The notes under the pieces were generated by a model that saw nothing but the letters and a program-made list of their open reading frames with translations, did no database searches and was not told the DNA's origin. A stretch of 64,000 bases of DNA, taken from the NCBI RefSeq assembly GCF_001590605.1, contig NZ_CP014504.1, positions 744,001 through 808,000 of the forward strand, given 5' to 3'. Both the position numbers and the translations under genes were made by a program. The stretch comes from Pedobacter cryoconitis (GTDB lineage Bacteria; Bacteroidota; Bacteroidia; Sphingobacteriales; Sphingobacteriaceae). Below are positions 43,847-53,640 of the stretch, piece by piece. Numbering within the stretch: position 1 is the first letter of the stretch; each line of letters opens with the position of its first letter.

Positions 43847-45637
43847 ATGTACGTAAGATTGGTCAACTATCTTGACGCTTTAAATCAATACCGAAGGACA
43901 AAAATCTCCAATAGAAACTTCCTCGTTATAGCGGCCATGATAGTTGGCGTTTTGGCCGGACTGGCTGCGGCACTGCTAAAAACGATTACCCATCATATTG
44001 AAGACTTTTTACAGGACGGTTTTCACTGGCAATATAAGTATTACCTGTTCCTGGTTTTTCCATTTATAGGGATACTGCTTTCTGTAATGTATGTAAAGCG
44101 TTTTATCCGGAAAGGGAAATTCGAGACTGGTTTAACACCTTTATTGTATACCATCTCTAAAAAATCAAGCCGGGTAGAGCCCCATAATATCTATTCTCAG
44201 ATTATCACTGCGGCCTTAACAGTTGGTTTTGGTGGATCAACCGGACTGGAAGCACCAATTGTAACTAGTGGTGGGGGTATCGGATCTGTTGTAGGGCGCT
44301 TTTTAGGACTCTCTTACCGCGAAACTACCATGCTGCTGGCTTGTGGTGCAGCTGCAGGTATTGCAGGCGCATTTAACAGCCCTATTGCGGGAATCGTTTT
44401 TGCGATTGAAATCCTGTTACCTGAATTTACTATTCCGGCATTTATACCGTTGTTACTTTCTTCGGCTACGGCTGCGGTTGTGGCGCGTTTCTTTTACAAT
44501 GAACAATTGTTCTTTTTGGTTACCGAAGGATGGAAATTCAATTCATTAGTCTGGTATGTTGTACTGGCTGTGCTGATTGGTCTGTTTTCGATGTATTTTA
44601 CCAAAGCCAATTATTTTATCAAAGGACTGTTTTATAAGATCAAACATCCTTATCAAAAGGTTGTAGTTGGGGGGATCGTATTAGGGGCAATGGTTTTCCT
44701 GTTTCCTACACTTTACGGCGAAGGATACATCACCATTAAAAATCTTTTGGGCGGAAATTATACGGCTGTCATTACAAACAGTATTTTTTCTGCTTATAGC
44801 AACATTCCTACCGTTGTCATTTTATTCACTGCGATTACGGTATTTGCAAAATCGGCAGCTACCCTGGTTACCCTTGGAGCTGGCGGTAACGGAGGGATTT
44901 TTGCACCCAGTTTAATTATGGGTGGATTGATCGGCTTTTTGCTTGCTTTCACAATTAATACTTTAGGAATTGCCCATGTGAATGTTTCCAACTTTATTGT
45001 TGCGGGGATGGCGGCTTCATTAAGTGCAATTATGCATGCACCGCTCACCGGAATATTCCTGATCGCTGAAATTACTGGTGGGTATGTACTGATGGTGCCT
45101 TTAATGATTACCTCAGCAATTTCTTATCTGATCAACAGAAGTACTAATAAATATTCTATTTATACCAAACCTCTTGCTGAAAGTGGTGAACTGATGTCTC
45201 ATGAAGACAAAGACACTACGGTACTGCACATGATGAAGTTAAAATACCTGGTAGAGAAAGATTACCTGGTATTGAATGAAGAAGAAACTATTGCAGAAAA
45301 GCTGCCGGAGATCCTGCAGTCTAAAAGAAATATTTTCCCGGTCATTGCAGAAGACAAATCTTTTAAGGGTTTGATCTTTGTGGAAGATGTATTGAAAAAA
45401 GCAATCAATAATCCGGCTAATCCGGATTTAACGGTACACGATTTAATGCAGACAGCTCCTTCTATTGTATTCATTACAGATTCTATGAAAATTGTATTGA
45501 AAAAGATGGAAAAAGAGAATGCATGGCTGTTGCCTGTTTTGAATGAACAGGAAGAATATATTGGCTTTGTTTCCAAAACTGCGGTGTTCAATAAATACCG
45601 TGCTTTATTGAGCCGCCAGGCCGATTATATGGAGTAA
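43847..45637 (+). CDS. CLC family chloride channel/transporter with CBS domains
   Basis: Inner-membrane anion channel or Cl-/H+ exchanger, 596 residues. The channel core (about 20-420) shows GGSTGLEAPIVTSGG near residue 130 (the Glu of GREGP is kept as GLEAP), GAGGNGGIFAPSLIMG near 345 (GxFxP) and LSAIMHAPLTGIFLIAEITGGY near 388. A pair of CBS domains follows (about 440-590), probably binding nucleotides. It starts 11 bases after the RluA gene. A terminator hairpin follows. Confidence 0.94.
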   Translation: MYVRLVNYLDALNQYRRTKISNRNFLVIAAMIVGVLAGLAAALLKTITHHIEDFLQDGFHWQYKYYLFLVFPFIGILLSVMYVKRFIRKGKFETGLTPLLYTISKKSSRVEPHNIYSQIITAALTVGFGGSTGLEAPIVTSGGGIGSVVGRFLGLSYRETTMLLACGAAAGIAGAFNSPIAGIVFAIEILLPEFTIPAFIPLLLSSATAAVVARFFYNEQLFFLVTEGWKFNSLVWYVVLAVLIGLFSMYFTKANYFIKGLFYKIKHPYQKVVVGGIVLGAMVFLFPTLYGEGYITIKNLLGGNYTAVITNSIFSAYSNIPTVVILFTAITVFAKSAATLVTLGAGGNGGIFAPSLIMGGLIGFLLAFTINTLGIAHVNVSNFIVAGMAASLSAIMHAPLTGIFLIAEITGGYVLMVPLMITSAISYLINRSTNKYSIYTKPLAESGELMSHEDKDTTVLHMMKLKYLVEKDYLVLNEEETIAEKLPEILQSKRNIFPVIAEDKSFKGLIFVEDVLKKAINNPANPDLTVHDLMQTAPSIVFITDSMKIVLKKMEKENAWLLPVLNEQEEYIGFVSKTAVFNKYRALLSRQADYME

Positions 45638-45644
45638 ATTTTAA

Positions 45645-45670
45645 GCGGCTCCTGTGTTTTTTGGAGCCGC
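45645..45670 (+). terminator. Terminator after the CLC gene
   Basis: Arms GCGGCTCC (45645-45652) and GGAGCCGC (45663-45670) with a 10-base T-rich loop. A T-run after the right arm is weak. Confidence 0.65.
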
Positions 45671-45688
45671 ATCATTTTCATACCTCCA

Positions 45689-45707
45689 TTTTAATGTTGT
45701 TTTAATC
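45689..45707 (+). promoter_or_regulatory. Paired TTTTAAT repeats upstream of the metal-response regulator
   Basis: TTTTAATG at 45689 and TTTTAATC at 45700 are exactly 11 bp apart. A further TAAC/TAAG pair at 45742/45753 has the same period, and the left element recurs inverted at 45773-45784 (ATTTTAATGTTG / CAACATTAAAAT). Candidate binding sites for the response regulator of this operon; not proven. Confidence 0.4.
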
Positions 45708-45829
45708 TCCAGAAGCTTCATTCTCAGTACTATTCAATTCTTAACCCTTATTTAAGCTAATAAATTGATAATCAACATTAAAATCCTTTAATGTAGGTTA
45801 GAATCCTATGCGTTAGGGGTATCTTTGGG

Positions 45830-45837
45830 GCAATCAA
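45830..45837 (+). promoter_or_regulatory. -7 element of the two-component gene promoter
   Basis: TATCTTTG matches TAnnTTTG, 25 bases before the response regulator ATG at 45862. Confidence 0.55.
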
Positions 45838-45861
45838 TATGCACTCATAATTAGAAGGAAA

Positions 45862-46533
45862 ATGAATATTTTAATGATTGAAGATGAGCCTAAGGTTGCT
45901 GCATTTATTAAAAAGGGGCTGGAAGAACAATTAAATACTGTAACCGTTGCTTATGATGGAAATATGGGCTGTAAAATGGCCCTGGAGAACGATTATGAGC
46001 TGATTATATTAGATGTTATCCTTCCTTATCTGAATGGGATGGAAGTTTGTAAACAAATCAGGCAACTAAAAAAGGAAGTTCCTATTTTAATGCTTTCTGC
46101 TTTAAATACGGTAAGTGATAAGGTACAAGGGCTGGAGAACGGTGCTGATGATTATTTAACTAAACCCTTTCACTTTGCAGAATTGCTGGCCCGGATCAAA
46201 GCCTTAGGCAGACGCCGCGATCAGGTTTTACCAGGAACTATTTTCAGGATTCATAACCTGGAAATGGATTGTTACAAAAAGACTGTCACTCGTAATGGTA
46301 AAAATATCATTTTATCCGCTAAAGAGTTTACACTGCTTGAAGTGCTGATGGCTAATAAAGAGCGGGTATTGTCCAGAGTTTATATTGCTGAAGCGGTTTG
46401 GGGAATATCATTCAACAGAGGTACTAACCTGATTGACGTTTACATTAATTACCTGCGGGCTAAAATTGACAAAGGTTTTGATCAGCAACTGATCCATACT
46501 GTGATTGGAATGGGTTATGTAATCAAAGGATAA
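45862..46533 (+). CDS. Response regulator, CusR/CzcR-like (OmpR family)
   Basis: A 223-residue response regulator: receiver with IEDEP, phosphorylated Asp51 in LIILDVILPYLNG, Lys in TKPFHF; winged helix ending HTVIGMGYVIKG. It is the first of five genes (regulator, kinase, TolC-like, adaptor, RND pump), the usual layout for metal-efflux control. The regulator and kinase have their own promoter (45830) and the pump genes another (47988). Control of metal efflux is inferred from context. Confidence 0.93.
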   Translation: MNILMIEDEPKVAAFIKKGLEEQLNTVTVAYDGNMGCKMALENDYELIILDVILPYLNGMEVCKQIRQLKKEVPILMLSALNTVSDKVQGLENGADDYLTKPFHFAELLARIKALGRRRDQVLPGTIFRIHNLEMDCYKKTVTRNGKNIILSAKEFTLLEVLMANKERVLSRVYIAEAVWGISFNRGTNLIDVYINYLRAKIDKGFDQQLIHTVIGMGYVIKG

Positions 46534-46556
46534 TTAATGAAGTAAAAGCCATCCCG

Positions 46557-47912
46557 ATGAAAGTTAAAAACAGACTGTCACTGCAATTTACCTTTATGTT
46601 TGCCATTTTACTTTTGGTGGTACTCACAGGTATTTATGTGCTTGTAGAACATAATCGCTTAAAGTCTTTTATGAATAAGCTCGATGAAAGAGCAGTAACA
46701 GTTGCGCAGTTTTATCTTGCCGAAGATAATTTATCAAAAGATATATTCCGCCAGGTTGCCAAAAAGTTCCCTCAATCACTTACCCACGAATCTATCCGGG
46801 TTTACGATGACAAGTTTAACTCCAAATTTACCAGAGAGGATTCTATTAGCTGGAAACACGATTTCCTGTCACAGATCGTTAAAAAGAAATCCATTCATTT
46901 GCGGCAGGGAGAGACGCAGATTACAGGGATTTATTATCCCGATAACTCAGGAAATTTTATAGTCGTGGTTTCTGCAATTGATGACCGGGGTTTGCATGAT
47001 ATGGAGCAGCTCAAACTGATCATGACGGCATTTTTTATCAGTTCTCTTTTTATTACTTTCTTCATCGGGCGTATCTTTGCGCGCATTTCATTGCAGCCTA
47101 TCGTTTCCATTACAGACAACCTGAAAAGAATCAGGGCATCCAGCTTACACCATAGATTAAGCGTTAATCAGGCTAAAACTGATGAAACAGATAATTTATC
47201 TTCTGCTATTAATCAACTGCTGGAGCATCTGGAACAATCTTTTGAAAGTCAGAAGTCATTTGTTGCAAATGCTTCTCACGAATTGCGTACACCAATCACT
47301 TCTATATTAGGGGAGGCTGAAATCACTTTGATGAAAGAGCGCAGCCCTGAAGAGTATAAACATGCTTTGCTGGAAATTGTAGGCAGTGTAGAAAGGTTAA
47401 ACTATATTATTAATAGTTTAATGGAGCTCATGCAAACCAATTTAGACAACAAAGATTTTCAAAGTATAAGAATAGACGAACTGATTTGGGAAATTGCAGA
47501 TGAATTAGCTTTTAAGACCAATACTGATCCGGTTAAGATTAGCTATGATTTACCTGCCGATCAATCCAAAAGGACCTTACAAGGAAACAGGCAATTGTTA
47601 TTTATTGCCATTAATAATATCCTTAAAAATGCGATTAAATTCTCTGTTGGCCAGGAAGTCTTATGTACAGTAAGTTATAAGAATCAACAAATGGTGATCG
47701 CTATCAAGGATACCGGTATTGGCATTAGTTCAGCCGATATTAAAAAGATATTCCAACCCTTTTACCGTTCAACCAATGCGTTGAATTTTTCGGGCTATGG
47801 GATTGGTCTTTCTTTAACCAATAATATTGTGAAGCAGCACAACGGTTCTATTCAGGTGGAATCAGTTTTAGGACAGGGTACTGTCTTCTATGTTTACCTG
47901 CCGATAAATTAG
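46557..47912 (+). CDS. Sensor histidine kinase of the metal efflux operon
   Basis: Membrane sensor, 451 residues. Two membrane helices (about 8-28 and 158-178) flank a periplasmic sensing domain of about 130 residues; a HAMP-like linker (SLQPIVSITDNLKRI) is followed by the dimerisation domain with phosphorylated His in ASHELRTPITS near 240, and the ATPase domain with N box NNILKNAIKFS, G1 DTGIGIS and G2 GYGIGLSL. Directly follows its regulator by 23 bases. CusS-like by position; the metal sensed is not known. Confidence 0.93.
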   Translation: MKVKNRLSLQFTFMFAILLLVVLTGIYVLVEHNRLKSFMNKLDERAVTVAQFYLAEDNLSKDIFRQVAKKFPQSLTHESIRVYDDKFNSKFTREDSISWKHDFLSQIVKKKSIHLRQGETQITGIYYPDNSGNFIVVVSAIDDRGLHDMEQLKLIMTAFFISSLFITFFIGRIFARISLQPIVSITDNLKRIRASSLHHRLSVNQAKTDETDNLSSAINQLLEHLEQSFESQKSFVANASHELRTPITSILGEAEITLMKERSPEEYKHALLEIVGSVERLNYIINSLMELMQTNLDNKDFQSIRIDELIWEIADELAFKTNTDPVKISYDLPADQSKRTLQGNRQLLFIAINNILKNAIKFSVGQEVLCTVSYKNQQMVIAIKDTGIGISSADIKKIFQPFYRSTNALNFSGYGIGLSLTNNIVKQHNGSIQVESVLGQGTVFYVYLPIN

Positions 47913-47926
47913 CCTGCATTAAAGCT

Positions 47927-47978
47927 TTCTAATGAACTTCTAATGCCCATATAATCTGTCCTTAAGTAGTCCCTAATA
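47927..47978 (+). promoter_or_regulatory. Five TAAT/TAAG elements at an exact 11-bp period before the RND genes
   Basis: TAA-type cores begin at 47930 (TAAT), 47941 (TAAT), 47952 (TAAT), 47963 (TAAG) and 47974 (TAAT). The first two are identical octamers TTCTAATG. The array lies about 10-60 bases upstream of a -7 element (47988) in the gap between the kinase and the TolC-like gene. Phased direct repeats are how OmpR-family regulators bind, so this is a candidate binding platform for the operon's own regulator. Confidence 0.55.
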
Positions 47979-47987
47979 CCCATACTA

Positions 47988-47995
47988 TAGCTTTG
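47988..47995 (+). promoter_or_regulatory. -7 element of the RND structural genes
   Basis: TAGCTTTG matches TAnnTTTG, 20 bases before the TolC-like ATG. It indicates that the pump genes can be transcribed apart from the regulator and kinase. Confidence 0.55.
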
Positions 47996-48014
47996 TTGTT
48001 CAAATAATAAAGCT

Positions 48015-49325
48015 ATGCAATTGAAATTTGTGCTCCCTGTATTGCTGTTAAATCTCTGTGGTTTTACCGGAATTGATTCAGTAATTGCAAGGGATGATGG
48101 AAGAAATGATACACGTGATTCCTTAAATATCACGATTAAACAGGCAGAAGACCTGTTTCTCAAAAATAACCTGAATTTAATAGCTGGTCAATATAATATT
48201 GACGATGCCAGGGCACAAGTGATTACCGCCCGCTTGTTCGATAATCCGGAAGTATCCTATGAGAACATATTATATAATTCCGCAAACAAGAGGATACTGG
48301 ATGTCAGTAAACAAACCGGGCAGCGTGCTGCAAGTATCTCCCAGCTTTTTCAAACTGCGGGTAAACGGAATAAGAATATCCGGCTGGCCAAAATGGGTGT
48401 ACAGCAAGCAGAATTTCAGCTTTTTGATCTTTTGCGTACGCTTAAATATACTTTGAGAACTGATTTTTATAAAATTTACTATCAGGAACAATCTGCAAAA
48501 GTATATGCCAGAGAGATCAGCTCTTTATCAAAAACCCTGGTTGGATTTAAGCAGCAATATGCTAAAGAGAATATTGCACTAAAAGAAGTATTAAGGATTC
48601 AATCTCAATTGTACACGCTTCAATCAGAGCTAAATGAACTGAAAGATGATATTGATGATGTCCAAAGTGAATTTAAACTGTTAACCCGTACCAATGCTAA
48701 CCTGCAAATTGTACCTCAGCTTGAATTTAAGCTGGATGGCAAAGATGTATTGCAACAGGTTACCTATAAAAAACTGCTTGACTCTGCTTATACCAACAGG
48801 TACGATTTAAAGCTATCACATGCTGTGATTGAATCCAGTAACCTCAACCTCCGGCTGCAAAAGTCGATGGCTATACCAGACGTCACGATGTCGATCACTT
48901 ATGACCGTTTTGCAGGTTATACGCCTAATTATACGGGTCTTGGAATCAGTATACCGCTTCCACTTTTTAACCGGAACCAGGGAAATATCAGACAGGCAAA
49001 AGTTGCGATTGATGTCAGTAAAAATGCTTTGGCACAACAGGAAGACCAGCTGCAAAGCGATCTGGATAATAGTTATCAGGCTGCGGATAGATTGGAGAGA
49101 CTTTACAACAGCTTTGACCCTAAGTTTAAAGCAGACTTTACCCACCTGATCGAAGAGGTTTATAAGAGCTATGAAAAACATAACATCAGCTTGCTTGAAT
49201 TCCTTGATTTCTATGATTCCTATAAAACCAATGCAATCCAGCTGAACAATCTGCAGCTTAACCGGATCAGCTCTTTAGAACAGTTGAATTTCGTTACCGG
49301 TACTCCATTCTTTAATCAGCAATAA
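48015..49325 (+). CDS. TolC family outer-membrane efflux protein (CzcC/CusC type)
   Basis: Outer-membrane channel of an RND efflux system, 436 residues. A signal peptide (about 1-20) is followed by the two repeated TolC/OEP coiled-coil halves, seen as long helices rich in Gln, Asn, Glu and Leu (DARAQVITARLFDNPE near 67 and SDLDNSYQAADRLERLYNSF near 340), with strand segments between (SMAIPDVTMSITYDRFAGY). Together with the adaptor and pump downstream it forms a CzcCBA-like tripartite system. Confidence 0.92.
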   Translation: MQLKFVLPVLLLNLCGFTGIDSVIARDDGRNDTRDSLNITIKQAEDLFLKNNLNLIAGQYNIDDARAQVITARLFDNPEVSYENILYNSANKRILDVSKQTGQRAASISQLFQTAGKRNKNIRLAKMGVQQAEFQLFDLLRTLKYTLRTDFYKIYYQEQSAKVYAREISSLSKTLVGFKQQYAKENIALKEVLRIQSQLYTLQSELNELKDDIDDVQSEFKLLTRTNANLQIVPQLEFKLDGKDVLQQVTYKKLLDSAYTNRYDLKLSHAVIESSNLNLRLQKSMAIPDVTMSITYDRFAGYTPNYTGLGISIPLPLFNRNQGNIRQAKVAIDVSKNALAQQEDQLQSDLDNSYQAADRLERLYNSFDPKFKADFTHLIEEVYKSYEKHNISLLEFLDFYDSYKTNAIQLNNLQLNRISSLEQLNFVTGTPFFNQQ

Positions 49326-49334
49326 CCTCTTTAT

Positions 49335-50429
49335 ATGCATACTTATAAAATATTTACGTTGGCAGCTGCATTTGGTACTGCCACTTTATTATTCTCGTCT
49401 TGCACACGTCACGATGCAGCCTCAAAACCTGAAGATAATAAGTTTAAAGTCACAGATAGTTTATTGGGCAGTCTGTTAGTGGATACTGTTCAGCAGGCCA
49501 GTGCAATTTCTCAAATCACACTGACCGGGACGATAGAACCTGATGAAAATAAGGTTGCTAAAATTTATCCCATGGTGAGTGGGATCACTGAAAATGTAAA
49601 TGTGCTGCTGGGAGATGTCGTGAGCAAAGGGCAGACGCTGGCCAGTATGCACAGTGTAGAAGTTGCTGGCTACTCAAAAGACCTGATTAGTGCAGAAGCA
49701 GATTTGAGGGATACCAAAAGAACGCTGGAGGCTACAAAAGACTTGTATCAGAGCGGCCTGGCTTCGGGTAAAGATCTGGAACAGGCAAAATCAGACTATC
49801 AAAAGGCATCGGCAGAAAATAGCCGGGCACATTCAGTGATGTCAATCAATAAAAGTGATCAGCGTGGTTACCTGATCAAAGCACCGATCAGCGGATATAT
49901 TGTAGAGAAAAATATCACCAGCAATATGCAGGTGAGAGCTGACAACACAGAGAACCTGTTTACCATTGCTGATCTTTCTTCTGTTTATATCATCGTGAAT
50001 ATTTACGAGTCTGATATCACGAGCGTACAAACGGGTTATCCGGTTCAGATTACTACGCTGGCTTATCCGGGAAAAGTATTTACCGGGAAAATAGATAAAG
50101 TGTACAATATGATTGACAAGGACAATAAGTTAATGCGTGCCCGGGTGAAAATCAGCAATCCGGGAAATTTACTGAAACCGCAAATGTTTGCCAATGTAGT
50201 GGTACAGGCAAAATCAGGAGAGAACCTGCCGGTGATTAATACCCGTTCAATTGTACTGGATAATGACCGGAATTATGTAGTGGTTAAGGAGGGGAAATCG
50301 CAGGTACGTATACAGCCAATTACTGTTTCCAAACGTGTAGAAGACCGTGCCTATATCAGTGCAGGCTTAAAACCCGGTGATCAGATTATTGCGTCAAGAC
50401 AGCTGTTCCTGTACGAATCTCTGAAATAA
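49335..50429 (+). CDS. RND periplasmic adaptor (CzcB/CusB type), lipoprotein
   Basis: Membrane fusion protein, 364 residues, with lipobox LLFSSC (Cys23). It has the lipoyl-like half motif MVSGITENVNVLLGDVVSKGQTL, a coiled-coil hairpin (about 110-170), the second lipoyl part IKAPISGYIVEKNI and a beta-barrel domain toward the C-terminus. There is no His/Met-rich metal-binding N-terminal extension. Follows the TolC-like gene by 9 bases. Confidence 0.92.
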   Translation: MHTYKIFTLAAAFGTATLLFSSCTRHDAASKPEDNKFKVTDSLLGSLLVDTVQQASAISQITLTGTIEPDENKVAKIYPMVSGITENVNVLLGDVVSKGQTLASMHSVEVAGYSKDLISAEADLRDTKRTLEATKDLYQSGLASGKDLEQAKSDYQKASAENSRAHSVMSINKSDQRGYLIKAPISGYIVEKNITSNMQVRADNTENLFTIADLSSVYIIVNIYESDITSVQTGYPVQITTLAYPGKVFTGKIDKVYNMIDKDNKLMRARVKISNPGNLLKPQMFANVVVQAKSGENLPVINTRSIVLDNDRNYVVVKEGKSQVRIQPITVSKRVEDRAYISAGLKPGDQIIASRQLFLYESLK

Positions 50430-50461
50430 CATGATCCGCTTAACCCGTTTAAATTCAAGCA

Positions 50462-53400
50462 ATGAATAAAGTAATTAAATCAGTACTGGCTTTTTCTCTT
50501 AAGAACAAGTTCTTTATATTTTTCATGACGTTCCTGCTCTTGGTAGGAGGGTATTTCAGTTTTAAAAGCATTGCCATAGATGCGTTTCCCGATGTAACGA
50601 ATACTTCACTGACTATTATTACCCAATGGCCCGGCCGCAGTGCAGAAGAAGTAGAAAAGTTTGTAACCCGGCCGCTGGAAATAGCGATGAACCCGGCACA
50701 GAAAAAAACATCCATCAGATCCTCTTCTTTATTTGGCCTTTCGGTAGTTAAAGTCACTTTTGAAGACAATGTAGAGTATGATTATGCGCGTTTACAATTG
50801 AATAATCACTTGGGCGATGCCGATTTACCAGAAGGCACAAAGCCTGAAATTTCACCGCCTTACGGGCCAACGGGTGAGATTTTCAGGTACACTTTAACCA
50901 GCAGCAAGAAGTCTGTTAAGGAACTAAAGACACTAGAAGAATGGGTAGTTGAACGTGAAATACGTTCTGTGCCTGGTGTAGCGGATGTAAATAGTTTCGG
51001 TGGCCCTACTAAAGCTTATCAGATTACAATTGATCCTGAAAAAGCTGTGCAGTATGGCGTTACGCCACTGGAAGTTTACGAGGCTGTTTCTAAAAGTAAT
51101 ATTAACGTAGGTGGTGATGTGATCGAGCAAAGCGGACAAGCTTATGTCGTGCGGGGAATTGGTTTGCTGAATAATATCAATGAGATTAAAAACATCATCG
51201 TTGATAATGTGAAGGGGACACCAATCTTTGTGAAAAACATCGGTGAAGTTACAGAATCCAGTTTGCCACCTCTTGGACAGGTTGGCCGTGATGGTGATCC
51301 TGATGTAGTGGAGGGAATTGTAGTGATGCTGAAAGGTGGAAATACAAATGATGTAATTCAAAGCCTTAAAGCAAAGGTTGATGAACTGAATAATAGTATT
51401 TTACCGGATGATGTAAAGATCAATGCTTTTTATGACCGGGAAGATCTGGTAGATTTTGCAACGCACACCGTGCTGCATAATATGGCTGAGGGGATTATTT
51501 TCGTCACTGTCATCGTGTTCTTGTTTATGGCCGATTGGCGGACTACCATCATTGTGGCTATTGTAATCCCACTGGCTTTACTCTTTGCATTTATCTGTCT
51601 GAAATTTAAAGGCATGTCTGCCAATTTACTCTCGATGGGGGCGATTGATTTTGGGATTATCATAGATGGGGCGGTCGTGATGATGGAAGGTATCTTTGTG
51701 GTACTGGATCATCGGGCAAAGAAAGAGGGGATGGAGAAGTTCAATAAGCTCAGTAAGTTGGGCATGATCAAAGAAGCTTGTCTGATCAATGGTAAAGGCA
51801 TATTTTTCGCGAAATTGATTATCATTATTGGTCTGCTTCCTATTTTTAGTTTTGAAAAGGTAGAGGGTAAAATGTTTTCTCCTTTAGCCTGGACATTGGG
51901 TTTTGCTTTACTGGGTGCACTGATTCTGACTTTTACCCTGGTGCCGGTTATGGCCAGTGTCCTACTGAATAAGAATGTCCGTGAAAAGCGCAATTTTTTC
52001 GTAGAGTGGATTACCCGCAATTCCATGCGCCTTTTCAATATTTGTTTTAAAGGCAGGAAAATTGCCTTTCCAATAGCTATTGTCATCTTAGCAGTCAGTC
52101 TTTTCTGCTTTAAGTTTTTAGGTACAGAGTTTTTGCCGCAACTCAACGAGGGCACTATTTACGTGCGGGCAACCGGGCCTTTGAGTACTTCGCTGGGTGA
52201 ATCTGTTAAACTCGCTAATGATATGCGCAGAACCTTCAGAAGCTTTCCTGAAGTTAAACAGGTTATTTCTCAAACAGGCCGTCCGGATGATGGAACAGAT
52301 GCAACAGGATTTTATAACCTGGAGTTTCATGTGGATCTCTACCCACAAGAGCAGTGGAAAAGCAAAGAGAGTAAGCCTGAGTTGATTCAGCGCATGCAGG
52401 AAAAATTGAAGTTCTTTCCGGGGATTGATCTCAACTTTTCTCAGCCAATTTCTGACAATGTAGAAGAAGCTGTATCTGGCGTAAAAGGATCTATAGTAGT
52501 GAAGTTATTTGGTGATGATCTCAAATTTGTCGAAGAGAAAGAAGAGAAAATTTTCAAGATCATGAAGGATATTAAGGGAGTGGAGGATCTTGGGATTATG
52601 CGGAACCTGGGACAGCCAGAACTGCGGATTGATCTGGATCAGGAAAAAATGGCCTTTTATGGCGTAACTACCGCAGATGCGGGGGCGGTTATTGAAACGG
52701 CAATCGGCGGGAAAGCAGCCACACAGATTTACGAAGGGGAACGTAAGTTTGACCTGCGGATCCGTTATCCTGAAAACTTCAGGAACAATGCCAATGCGAT
52801 CGGCGATTTAAGGGTGCCAACACTTTCGGGCAATAAAGTTCCGCTGCGGGAGATTGCTAGTATCAGAAAACTGGTTGGCCCGAGTTTGATTTACCGCGAT
52901 AAGCATAAGAGATATGGTGCAATCAAGTTTTCTGTTCGCGGCCGGGATATGGGCAGTACAATTAAAGAAGCCCAGGACAAAGTAAATGCTCAGGTTAAGC
53001 TGCCTAAAGGTTATCATATAGAGTGGGCAGGAGATTTTGAGAACCAGCAAAGAGCAACTCAGCGTTTAACGCAGGTGGTGCCAATTAGTATATTGTTGAT
53101 TTTCTTTGTGCTGTTTATCTTATTCGGAACCATCAAAGATTCATTACTCGTTTTAAATAATGTACCGTTTGCAATTGTAGGTGGTGTATTTGCATTGCTG
53201 CTTACGGGGATAAACTTTAGTATTTCTTCGGGGATCGGATTTATAGCTTTATTCGGGATTTGTGTCCAGAATGGGGTTATCCTGATTACCAAGTTTAAAT
53301 CAAATATTAAGGAAATGCGGCATAATCATCCTGAATGGACGTTTATTGATGCGCTTAGAATTGGTGTGGAATCCCGCATCCGTCCGGTAGTGATGACTGC

Positions 53401-53605
53401 AATGATGGCAGCGATTGGATTATTACCAGCAGCCATGTCAACAGGTATCGGTTCTGAGACTTCTAAGCCACTGGCTACAGTGGTGATTGGAGGATTAATT
53501 TCTGATACTTTATTTAACCTGTTTATATTCCCGATTGTATTTTATTGGGCTTACCGTAAAAAGGTAATGAAACAAGATAAGCCTTATACCGCTATTGCTG
53601 AATAG
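50462..53605 (+). CDS. Heavy-metal RND efflux pump (CzcA type, HME family)
   Basis: Inner-membrane proton antiporter, 1047 residues with 12 helices and two large periplasmic loops. The start MNKVIKSVLAFSLKNKFFIFF and SIAIDAFPDVTNT near residue 40 are HME-family features. Helix 4 has GAIDFGIIIDGAVVMMEG near 395, the DFG-x3-DGAV pattern of divalent-cation pumps (CzcA, CnrA) rather than the copper/silver type (CusA). Likely exports Zn, Co, Ni or Cd; the exact metal is inferred. Last gene of the efflux operon. Confidence 0.94.
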   Translation: MNKVIKSVLAFSLKNKFFIFFMTFLLLVGGYFSFKSIAIDAFPDVTNTSLTIITQWPGRSAEEVEKFVTRPLEIAMNPAQKKTSIRSSSLFGLSVVKVTFEDNVEYDYARLQLNNHLGDADLPEGTKPEISPPYGPTGEIFRYTLTSSKKSVKELKTLEEWVVEREIRSVPGVADVNSFGGPTKAYQITIDPEKAVQYGVTPLEVYEAVSKSNINVGGDVIEQSGQAYVVRGIGLLNNINEIKNIIVDNVKGTPIFVKNIGEVTESSLPPLGQVGRDGDPDVVEGIVVMLKGGNTNDVIQSLKAKVDELNNSILPDDVKINAFYDREDLVDFATHTVLHNMAEGIIFVTVIVFLFMADWRTTIIVAIVIPLALLFAFICLKFKGMSANLLSMGAIDFGIIIDGAVVMMEGIFVVLDHRAKKEGMEKFNKLSKLGMIKEACLINGKGIFFAKLIIIIGLLPIFSFEKVEGKMFSPLAWTLGFALLGALILTFTLVPVMASVLLNKNVREKRNFFVEWITRNSMRLFNICFKGRKIAFPIAIVILAVSLFCFKFLGTEFLPQLNEGTIYVRATGPLSTSLGESVKLANDMRRTFRSFPEVKQVISQTGRPDDGTDATGFYNLEFHVDLYPQEQWKSKESKPELIQRMQEKLKFFPGIDLNFSQPISDNVEEAVSGVKGSIVVKLFGDDLKFVEEKEEKIFKIMKDIKGVEDLGIMRNLGQPELRIDLDQEKMAFYGVTTADAGAVIETAIGGKAATQIYEGERKFDLRIRYPENFRNNANAIGDLRVPTLSGNKVPLREIASIRKLVGPSLIYRDKHKRYGAIKFSVRGRDMGSTIKEAQDKVNAQVKLPKGYHIEWAGDFENQQRATQRLTQVVPISILLIFFVLFILFGTIKDSLLVLNNVPFAIVGGVFALLLTGINFSISSGIGFIALFGICVQNGVILITKFKSNIKEMRHNHPEWTFIDALRIGVESRIRPVVMTAMMAAIGLLPAAMSTGIGSETSKPLATVVIGGLISDTLFNLFIFPIVFYWAYRKKVMKQDKPYTAIAE

Positions 53606-53640
53606 CACGGATTAAAGAAGGACTATCCGGGATCATATTG

